DNA of 6,931 nt. Origin: Gorillibacterium sp. GTDB lineage: Bacteria; Bacillota; Bacilli; Paenibacillales; NBRC-103111. This document shows, piece by piece, positions 1 to 4,614 of the stretch. The stretch lies in the NCBI GenBank assembly GCA_023511325.1, contig JAIMBU010000134.1, forward strand, positions 1-6,931, given 5' to 3'. The translations under genes were made by a program, and so were the position numbers. The notes below the pieces were generated by a model. The model searched no databases. It was not told the origin of the DNA and saw nothing but the letters and a program-made list of their open reading frames with translations. The stretch's first letter is position 1. Each line of letters starts with the position of its first letter.

Positions 1-56
1 CCCCGACCTCTACTCGGCACCAACAACTTATGATTCACAATAATCTCTTTTTCCAG
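1..56 (-). CDS. Start of an unidentified gene, cut by the left edge
   Basis: On the minus strand a perfect AGGAGG (65-70) is followed after 8 nt by a CTG codon at 54-56. The frame from that CTG stays open to the edge and reads (M/L)EKEIIVNHKLLVPSRGR, a protein-like N-terminus with no stop. The other two minus frames hit stops within about 30 nt. No ATG is available, and the next in-frame GTG (36-38) is too far from the SD. CTG is a rare but real bacterial start. The gene lies in the same direction as the AraC-type regulator, downstream of that gene's terminator, and has a cre-like site just upstream of its SD. This fits a regulated carbohydrate gene, but 18 residues are too few to name a family. 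It remains possible that the frame is open by chance. Confidence 0.42.
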   Translation of the reverse strand, partial: MEKEIIVNHKLLVPSRGR

Positions 57-62
57 AACAAT

Positions 63-70
63 CCCCTCCT
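63..70 (-). promoter_or_regulatory. Strong Shine-Dalgarno site (AGGAGGGG) for the left-edge gene
   Basis: AGGAGGGG on the minus strand is fully complementary to the 16S 3' end. With 8 nt between AGGAGG and the next possible start, it points to the CTG at 54-56 and is the main evidence that a gene begins here. Confidence 0.5.
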
Positions 71-90
71 AAATCCTAGCGGTCGATGGA

Positions 91-104
91 TGACAGCGCT
101 TTCT
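91..104. promoter_or_regulatory. CcpA catabolite-responsive element (cre)-like site
   Basis: TGACAGCGCTTTCT matches the relaxed cre consensus TGWNANCGNTNWCA at 13 of 14 positions; only the last base differs. Its core AGCGCT is a perfect palindrome. It lies about 20 nt upstream of the SD at 63-70 and just downstream of a -10-like TATGAT at 114-119, so bound CcpA would cover the expected transcription start of the left-edge gene. That position normally gives repression by preferred sugars. The match is seen directly; CcpA binding is inferred. Confidence 0.5.
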
Positions 105-113
105 TCACGATTG

Positions 114-119
114 ATCATA
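114..119 (-). promoter_or_regulatory. Candidate -10 box (TATGAT) of the left-edge gene
   Basis: TATGAT matches the sigma-A -10 consensus at 5 of 6 positions on the minus strand and puts a start near position 107. No acceptable -35 box lies 16-18 nt upstream, which is typical of promoters that need an activator, such as AraC-family targets. Two TTTTTAC repeats (125-131 and 157-163, plus-strand reading) lie immediately upstream, 32 bp apart. Confidence 0.25.
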
Positions 120-332
120 GTGGATTTTTACATCCGTGGGCTAGGTACATTTGCTCTTTTTACGTACAGTATCCCTGTAGATGAGGGGCCAAAAACTCAC
201 TCAAGCATCCATTTATCCGCTAGGTATGCACAGGTAAAAAGATAAATACCGTTGGAGGCCTTTGCTACCTGCATTCACCAACAAAACTACAGAAGATTTA
301 TATTTACTCCTTGCGCTTGGCAATAGCTCAAG
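120..332. other. Non-coding stretch; no gene supported
   Basis: Open frames here on the plus strand (30-245 and 262-486) lack a ribosome binding site and give low-complexity, unfamiliar peptides. The second one also runs through a perfect terminator hairpin and the end of the AraC-type gene. The stretch is best read as the upstream control region of the left-edge gene. A 6-bp inverted repeat, CAGGTA (231-236) with TACCTG (266-271), is present but could be chance. No riboswitch or small RNA was recognised. Confidence 0.5.
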
Positions 333-374
333 AAAAACGACTGCACTGTCCTCTTATGGACAGTGCAGTCGTTT
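333..374 (-). terminator. Rho-independent terminator of the AraC-type gene
   Basis: A perfect 17-bp stem (335-351 with 358-374) closes a 6-nt loop. Read on the minus strand, the descending arm runs into a TTTTT tract formed by the A-run at 333-337. The hairpin begins 53 nt after the stop codon of the regulator gene. The plus-strand reading has only TTT followed by CTC, so termination is mainly for minus-strand transcripts. It separates the regulator from the gene at the left edge, which must therefore have its own promoter or depend on readthrough. Confidence 0.9.
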
Positions 375-427
375 CTCACTACAGGATAGAGTTATCAGTG
401 CTTCCTCCCTCATTATCCCAAGAAAGG

Positions 428-2731
428 TTACTCTTTATCACAAGAACCCCTATATGAACTCGGGGAAATGCCCATTACTCGTTTAAAGGCTCTCCGAAAG
501 GAATGTGAGCTGTTATAGCCAACAAGCGTTGCGATTTCGTCGACCGTGTACCCATTTTTCCTTAAGAGCAGGGCTGCATGATCCATTCTGACTTTCTCCA
601 AATGGTCAGACAAATTAACTCCTGTTACCTCTTTGTACAATTGGGAAATGTATTTCTCCGGTCGTTCCACCTGTTCGGCCACCTGGTATAGGGTTAGTTC
701 AGAGTCTGCATACATTTCTGAAATATAATGATTGATCTGCTCAACCGTTTTGATATGAATATCATTCTTCTTATTCGTTATCAATCCACACAATGCTTCC
801 ATGATGGCAATAAACTCGCCATGGATCCATTCCACCGATTCCGATAAGCGGATATCCATAATCCGATTCTTCAAGTTCTCAAAAAGCGGGGACTCCAGAA
901 AAGCTTTCTGATCAAGCAATTTTAGAAAGGTTCCCTTCAATTCCCCAATTAACTGATGCTTCATCTCAATGGATAACTCTTGATGCTCGATATTCTGCGT
1001 AATAATCGAAAGAACGATCCGTTTGGCCTCATCAATTTCCCCAGCGCGGATGGTGCTAATCAATCGTTGCTCAATATCAATCGGGTAATAGTAGGTGGAG
1101 TTCTCCATCCGCGTCTCGTTGTACCAGACGATGCTTTTTTTGTTCATATAGGCAGCATATTCTAAGGCTTGCTTGGCTTGCTCAAACGATTGACTAACCT
1201 CAGTTACCGAAGTGAACGGATCACCAAATGCGGCTTGGATGGTAATGCGGTATTCGTTGAACACGTATTGAGCTAAATGATCGATAATTGCAGTGATATT
1301 CTCCTGTTCGAGCGGCTTGCTTGTTTCACCTTCTATGGAGAAGAATAAGACGACTATCTTATCTGAGCCCATATCCGTCATCGGAACAAGGCTACCCAGA
1401 TCGAAAAGAGCCTGCTTCAATAGCAGTCGGGCTGCATTCAATTCATTGAGGATCTCAACGCTATCCATTCCGGAGTACCCGTTGATTTGCATAATTCCCG
1501 CATAGCCGGCTCCACTGTTCAGCCCGATATCCGCTTGAGCAGCAGCAGCGAAGATTTCATCACGGGAGCGGAATTCACCTGCGATCAGACGTTTGAGGAA
1601 TCCATCTCTAACCATGGGCAGCTGACGACCCAGCTCCGTCTCAAGGAATTTGTTCTTGGTAATCATGTTCGATATATTACCACTTAAAAAATCGAATTCG
1701 TTGCGTTCTACCGTTCCTTCCTTACCAAACTGCTCTTTCATCACACCAATCAACCGATTGATCGGGACACTGTTTCGATAAGCAAGTACAAGCCCTGCCA
1801 ATAGCCCAATTAAAAGGGCGAGACCGGTTACAGACCAGGTCATATTCTTGATCGTATTCGCATTCTCCAGTAGTGCGTGTCGAGGAATCCCTGCTCGGTA
1901 AACCCAGCCATTCGTCTTGGAACGGATGGTAATCACAAGATCATCCTCATAAAACTGACTAACTTTAGTCTTGTCAAAGCGAGCGTCAGAAGAAAGCTTC
2001 ACCATGTCCGGTTCATTCACTCCACGTAAAACAATCGTGTTCCCTTCTGCATCACTAATATGGGCCCAGCCACCATAGCGGTCTGTCAAGCCCGATAACA
2101 GGCTAGAGATTATTTTTTCATCAATAATTATCACAACGACTGCGGGTGAGGAGCCGTTGAAGCTATCGAGCGGAAGTGACTGCATATACGTAATGACTGC
2201 GGTTTGTGTGCTTTTATTGACGAAGGGACTCAAAGGCTTAATCTCACTGGTGTGTGTTTTTCCTAAGATCGTCTGCTTCCACTGATCCAGAGAGAGATTG
2301 TTATAATGGCAAATCTCATAGTAATGCTCAGGTCGGTAATAAGCAGAACCCGGCGTCAGAACGACATTGTAATTAGCTAGATAAATGTAATAATTTTGCA
2401 GAAAATCATTCGTCTGACCGAAAGTTAAGACATTCTTCATCATTTTCCAGATGCCGTAAACATTCGTTTTTTCTTCATTCTGTCTTTCATTCATCAGGAC
2501 GTTCAAATCCTGATTAATTGCCAACTGCCTGGTGAAGCCTTCAACTTCAGCCATACGGCGCTCTAATATTTCTTGGCTCTTCTGAAGTTGAGTCACACTA
2601 TTCTCAATAGAGATGGATTGCGTAACAGAAATCGATGTACGATAAGACATGTAACCACCGATGATGGGAATAATTAAAATAACTACATAAGAGATCAAAA
2701 ACCTGCGAAAAACTCTTGAATATTTAAGCAC
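428..2731 (-). CDS. Membrane-anchored AraC-family sensor-regulator
   Basis: A 767-residue single-protein sensor and transcription factor, probably activating carbohydrate genes in response to an extracellular ligand. From a GTG start, in order: transmembrane helix 1 (about 11-30); an extracytoplasmic sensor region (about 31-297); transmembrane helix 2 (about 299-318); a HAMP-like linker; a degenerate GGDEF-like middle domain (about 409-538) typical of YesN-type regulators; and a C-terminal AraC DNA-binding domain (about 662-761). That domain has two helix-turn-helix units, the second carrying the family signature around GYNSSHSFRRAFKRVMGISP. Architecture and length fit the large Paenibacillus AraC sensors that often sit beside ABC sugar transporters. 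The GTG start at 2731 is preferred over the ATG at 2771-2773, because only the GTG has a strong SD (GGGAGG) and the extra 14 codons overlap a cre-like site. A terminator follows at 333-374. The ligand cannot be read from the sequence. Confidence 0.93.
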   Translation of the reverse strand: MLKYSRVFRRFLISYVVILIIPIIGGYMSYRTSISVTQSISIENSVTQLQKSQEILERRMAEVEGFTRQLAINQDLNVLMNERQNEEKTNVYGIWKMMKNVLTFGQTNDFLQNYYIYLANYNVVLTPGSAYYRPEHYYEICHYNNLSLDQWKQTILGKTHTSEIKPLSPFVNKSTQTAVITYMQSLPLDSFNGSSPAVVVIIIDEKIISSLLSGLTDRYGGWAHISDAEGNTIVLRGVNEPDMVKLSSDARFDKTKVSQFYEDDLVITIRSKTNGWVYRAGIPRHALLENANTIKNMTWSVTGLALLIGLLAGLVLAYRNSVPINRLIGVMKEQFGKEGTVERNEFDFLSGNISNMITKNKFLETELGRQLPMVRDGFLKRLIAGEFRSRDEIFAAAAQADIGLNSGAGYAGIMQINGYSGMDSVEILNELNAARLLLKQALFDLGSLVPMTDMGSDKIVVLFFSIEGETSKPLEQENITAIIDHLAQYVFNEYRITIQAAFGDPFTSVTEVSQSFEQAKQALEYAAYMNKKSIVWYNETRMENSTYYYPIDIEQRLISTIRAGEIDEAKRIVLSIITQNIEHQELSIEMKHQLIGELKGTFLKLLDQKAFLESPLFENLKNRIMDIRLSESVEWIHGEFIAIMEALCGLITNKKNDIHIKTVEQINHYISEMYADSELTLYQVAEQVERPEKYISQLYKEVTGVNLSDHLEKVRMDHAALLLRKNGYTVDEIATLVGYNSSHSFRRAFKRVMGISPSSYRGSCDKE

Positions 2732-2738
2732 AAACGAA

Positions 2739-2748
2739 CCCCCCTCCC
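2739..2748 (-). promoter_or_regulatory. Shine-Dalgarno site that fixes the regulator start at GTG 2731
   Basis: GGGAGGGGGG lies 7 nt before the GTG at 2729-2731. The alternative upstream ATG (2771-2773) is preceded only by an AT-rich stretch ending in AAACAGCA, with no ribosome binding site. The mature N-terminus therefore begins (M)LKYSRVFRRF, directly before the first transmembrane helix, which is the usual layout in this family. Confidence 0.85.
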
Positions 2749-2751
2749 TAT

Positions 2752-2765
2752 TGAGAGCGCTATCA
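2752..2765. promoter_or_regulatory. CcpA catabolite-responsive element (cre)-like site in the regulator leader
   Basis: TGAGAGCGCTATCA matches the relaxed cre consensus TGWNANCGNTNWCA at all 14 positions and the stricter TGWAARCGYTWNCA at 13. It sits a few bases upstream of the SD of the AraC-type gene and downstream of a -10-like TATAAA (2779-2784, minus strand). CcpA bound here would block initiation or act as a roadblock, so the sensor would be poorly made when preferred sugars are present. CcpA itself is not encoded in the window. Confidence 0.6.
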
Positions 2766-2778
2766 ATATTCATTGCTG

Positions 2779-2784
2779 TTTATA
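2779..2784 (-). promoter_or_regulatory. Candidate -10 box (TATAAA) of the regulator gene
   Basis: TATAAA on the minus strand matches the -10 consensus at 5 of 6 positions and would start transcription near 2772, giving a leader of about 40 nt containing the cre-like site and the SD. The best -35-like hexamer (TTGGCT, 2805-2810) is 20 nt away, too far for a strong unaided promoter. The true promoter could instead lie further upstream near the palindromes. Confidence 0.25.
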
Positions 2785-2889
2785 TTTGGGCAACAGGCCT
2801 CTTTAGCCAACTCATCCCCTCGCAGATCATTTTTGCACAAAATGCTGTCTCATCCGATTAAGATTTGGTATGAATCAAACCTTTTGTCA

Positions 2890-2903
2890 AGAAAGCGTTT
2901 ACA
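2890..2903. promoter_or_regulatory. Second cre-like site upstream of the regulator
   Basis: AGAAAGCGTTTACA matches both the strict and relaxed cre consensus at 13 of 14 positions, the mismatch being the first base. Its right half overlaps the first of the two 14-bp palindromes (2898-2911), so CcpA and the palindrome-binding protein could not easily bind at once. Confidence 0.45.
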
Positions 2904-2956
2904 ATTGTAAATCGTGTATGATTTTTATATTACTATAGACGATTTACAATTGTAAA
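2898..2956. repeat. Inverted pair of identical 14-bp palindromes (probable operators)
   Basis: The perfect palindrome TTTACAATTGTAAA occurs at 2898-2911 and again at 2943-2956, with centres 45 bp apart. Each has an extra CGT-containing flank facing inward, so the whole forms an 18-bp inverted repeat (2898-2915 with 2939-2956) around a 23-nt AT-rich spacer. The spacer carries -10-like hexamers on both strands (TATATT at 2926-2931 plus; TATAGT at 2933-2938 minus). The core TACA-AT-TGTA fits the TACAnnTGTA pattern of BlaI/MecI/CopY-type repressors, but other dimeric regulators could use such a site. No matching repressor gene is present. A transcribed hairpin or a remnant mobile-element end are alternatives. 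Confidence 0.65.
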
Positions 2957-3112
2957 GTAACGTTATTGGGTGAGTGCTCTATTGACCACTCATTAGCTTA
3001 CCGTTCACGAATGCTCCGACCATACGGATAAAGCATAGCAAGGCAAGCCTAGATTATAACAAAGCCTAATCTGTCGTAGACAATCCAATAGTGAGCATTA
3101 TCCAAAAAAACA

Positions 3113-3141
3113 TTTCAAAATATGGTAGAAACCTATACAAT
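3113..3141 (+). promoter_or_regulatory. Candidate promoter of the small membrane protein gene
   Basis: A -10-like TACAAT (3136-3141, 5 of 6 matches) is preceded after 17 nt by a weak -35 TTTCAA (3113-3118). It would start transcription near 3148 and give a leader of about 30 nt with the SD GAGGTGAT at 3169-3176. The weak -35 keeps confidence low. Confidence 0.3.
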
Positions 3142-3179
3142 TAGAGCATGTTCGACAAAAATGTATATGAGGTGATGGC

Positions 3180-3692
3180 ATGGACGATCGTAATGAAGAT
3201 TTAATTCCAGAATGGCAGACCAAACCGAACAACACAGATACAGCTCCTGTAACAATTGAACAACCCATTAAAGAATACCGCGCATTCTCTGAGCCTGTAC
3301 CCAACGAGGATGTACAGCAACACCAGGCGAAGAAGGGCTCTGGCCTTGGCGCTGCATCCTTTATTCTTGGACTTCTCGGTTGCATACTCACGGTCGGTTT
3401 ATCTATTTTAGTTGTAACTTTAATCATGGATTGGGTTAATGTAGACAACAACACCTTTAATATGCAGGATTTTAAAGATAACGGTAACTACCCTAGACTT
3501 ATTCTGATCGGGTTAGGCATATTCGGCACGATGATTGCGATGTTTATCGGCTTCATCCTGGGTATTGTCGCTCTGCTCCAAAAAAACCGCAAAAAAGGCT
3601 TCGCGATTGCTGGAACAATCATAAACGGAATCTTCGTTTGTGGCGTTGTTCTCCTCATGGCTATTGGTGTGCTGAGTAACCTCGCTTCCTAA
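3180..3692 (+). CDS. Small DUF4190-like multipass membrane protein
   Basis: A 170-residue protein of unknown function. Residues 1-52 are hydrophilic, acidic and Gln/Pro-rich. Three hydrophobic segments follow at about 55-83, 107-133 and 140-165. The short KNRKK loop between the second and third helices and the KK before the first predict a cytoplasmic N-terminus by the positive-inside rule. The patterns GLGAASFILGLLG and KKGFAIAGTIING are characteristic of the DUF4190/DUF4064-type membrane proteins common in Firmicutes, whose role is not established. The ATG at 3180 is preceded by GAGGTGAT at a good distance. The gene is transcribed alone, with its own terminator 20 nt after the stop, divergent from the AraC-type gene. 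Nothing ties it functionally to carbohydrate use. Confidence 0.88.
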   Translation: MDDRNEDLIPEWQTKPNNTDTAPVTIEQPIKEYRAFSEPVPNEDVQQHQAKKGSGLGAASFILGLLGCILTVGLSILVVTLIMDWVNVDNNTFNMQDFKDNGNYPRLILIGLGIFGTMIAMFIGFILGIVALLQKNRKKGFAIAGTIINGIFVCGVVLLMAIGVLSNLAS

Positions 3693-3710
3693 ACCACCAT
3701 TTGAAGTGCC

Positions 3711-3758
3711 AAAGAACCTCCAAGGCCACTAAATACGTGGAGCTGGAGGTTCTTTTTT
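3711..3758 (+). terminator. Rho-independent terminator of the membrane protein gene
   Basis: A 12-bp stem (AAAGAACCTCCA 3711-3722 with TGGAGGTTCTTT 3744-3755) is extended by an inner CCAC/GTGG helix (3726-3729 with 3737-3740) and ends in a run of six T (3753-3758). It lies 20 nt after the stop at 3692. On the minus strand the descending arm ends in CTTT followed by GG, so it would be a weak terminator for the convergent kinase-like gene, which has no other visible one. Confidence 0.9.
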
Positions 3759-3821
3759 ATGATGCAGCGCTCAAGTTGTCCGTCCCATCATCGGTTGTCT
3801 CTGCCTTCCTTACAGCCAAAT

Positions 3822-4415
3822 CTATAGATTAATCCCGACAAATGTACTGATGTCTTGAATATGGTCTTCCGTTAAATCCTCACTATTATCGTAGATCAGG
3901 ATCGAGGAGGAAGGGATATTCCAGTTGATTTCGGGTACAAATCGTAGGGTTTTCCAGTATTCCTCCCAATGTTCTAGCTTCCATTCGTCTCTTGTCGTCT
4001 GCCTAATCTCTATACGTTTTCTTTGTTTCTCTGAATCGGATAGAGTAACCACAACGATTTTGACATCAACGTCAGAAAAGCTTCGACCAGCAGCTGTGAG
4101 TAACCGCTCAATCCACTCCTGGCTTTTTAGCTCCATTGTAAAAGGAGAAATCATGAAGACATTCTGGCCAAGTGCCAAGTTCTCCGAGCAAATATCAGCT
4201 GTGGCGTCGTATTCAAGGTGCCTCAGGTTCTTCTTATAGAATTCAGAGTCACGATCATCCTTGTCGAGCCCCTCCTCGATCAGTAAAGCCTCGACAAATT
4301 TTCCCCCTACCGTATCCCGATCAATAAACACAACCGATGTCTTCTCGGCAAGCTTCTTAGCTACAGTGGTCTTTCCAGTACCCGCTACTCCAACAAAAAA
4401 AACAAGCTTTTGCAT
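3822..4415 (-). CDS. P-loop kinase-like ATPase (AAA_33 / zeta-toxin-like fold)
   Basis: A 197-residue cytoplasmic protein. A Walker A motif GVAGTGKT occupies residues 9-16, preceded by the hydrophobic strand KLVFFV. IDRD (31-34) is placed where small-molecule kinases carry their acceptor-binding acidic residues. VVVTL (121-125) is a core strand, followed by an arginine-rich helix (R132, R134, R138, R142) resembling the LID of nucleoside, gluconate or APS-type kinases. The substrate cannot be deduced. The start at 4415 was chosen because GGGAGG lies 7 nt upstream (4423-4428) and begins the protein right at the P-loop strand. A longer frame back to 4502 would add 29 unlikely residues running through the promoter. 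It is divergent from the heparinase-like gene and convergent with the membrane protein gene. A zeta-type toxin is less likely, as no antitoxin gene is adjacent. Confidence 0.85.
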   Translation of the reverse strand: MQKLVFFVGVAGTGKTTVAKKLAEKTSVVFIDRDTVGGKFVEALLIEEGLDKDDRDSEFYKKNLRHLEYDATADICSENLALGQNVFMISPFTMELKSQEWIERLLTAAGRSFSDVDVKIVVVTLSDSEKQRKRIEIRQTTRDEWKLEHWEEYWKTLRFVPEINWNIPSSSILIYDNSEDLTEDHIQDISTFVGINL

Positions 4416-4445
4416 TCCTTTACCTCCCACGAATTTAACTTGTAC

Positions 4446-4475
4446 GTTATACATAAAAATACACCTGTTGGTAAA
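4446..4475 (-). promoter_or_regulatory. Sigma-A promoter of the kinase-like gene
   Basis: On the minus strand TTTACC (4470-4475, 4 of 6) and TATAAC (4446-4451, 5 of 6) are separated by 18 nt. Transcription would start near 4439, leaving a leader of about 24 nt that contains the GGGAGG SD. This supports the start codon at 4415. Confidence 0.5.
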
Positions 4476-4557
4476 AAAACACCAATTACTTATACGCATC
4501 AATCCATCTGCTCAATGCTGATTAATCAACAAATGCGTTCCGCCCAAAGATCAATCA

Positions 4558-4566
4558 TGGTAGAAT
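4558..4566 (+). promoter_or_regulatory. Candidate extended -10 promoter of the heparinase-like gene
   Basis: TGGTAGAAT is an extended -10 element (TGn plus TAGAAT, 5 of 6). No good -35 is seen 17 nt upstream (TTCCGC), which extended -10 promoters can tolerate. The start would be near 4573, about 40 nt before the ATG. No cre-like site was found between the two divergent genes; a 10-bp palindrome TGATTAATCA (4519-4528) upstream is a possible operator. Confidence 0.35.
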
Positions 4567-4614
4567 GGGCTTGTCTAACCGTAACTAAGATTTCCTAGGA
4601 AAGGATCGTATCCG

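Larger units (their letters stand above)
2774..3179. other. Long divergent control region without a gene
   Basis: About 400 nt lie between the divergent regulator and the small membrane protein gene, with no credible coding frame. An open minus-strand frame starting at 3454 enters from the antisense of the membrane protein gene and lacks an SD. The region holds a candidate -10 box, a cre-like site (2890-2903), an inverted pair of palindromes (2898-2956), a hairpin TGAGTG/CACTCA (2971-2976 with 2987-2992) and a candidate promoter at 3113-3141. The rest (about 2993-3110) shows only short, possibly chance repeats such as AGCCTA near 3046 and 3064. Confidence 0.6.

Noticed and set aside
30..245. 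71-residue plus-strand open frame near the left edge
   Set aside because: It has no SD, gives an unfamiliar peptide, and crosses the SD and cre-like site of the minus-strand gene.
262..486. 74-residue plus-strand open frame
   Set aside because: It runs through the perfect terminator hairpin (333-374) and into the antisense of the regulator's 3' end; no SD.
2881..2890. Perfect minus-strand TTGACA (2885-2890) as the regulator -35 box
   Set aside because: No -10-like hexamer lies 16-18 nt downstream (CAAATC at 17), so it is not a convincing promoter.
3098..3454. 118-residue minus-strand open frame
   Set aside because: It is antisense to the membrane protein gene, Cys/Ser-rich, and lacks an SD.
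3822..4415. Zeta-type toxin of a toxin-antitoxin pair
   Set aside because: There is no small antitoxin gene next to it, and the motif set fits a general small-molecule kinase equally well.
4416..4502. 29-residue N-terminal extension of the kinase-like protein
   Set aside because: It overlaps the promoter, lacks an SD, and precedes a well-placed SD and start at 4415.
4603..4613. Small hairpin GGAT/ATCC overlapping the lyase SD
   Set aside because: A 4-bp stem with a 3-nt loop is too weak to propose translational control.
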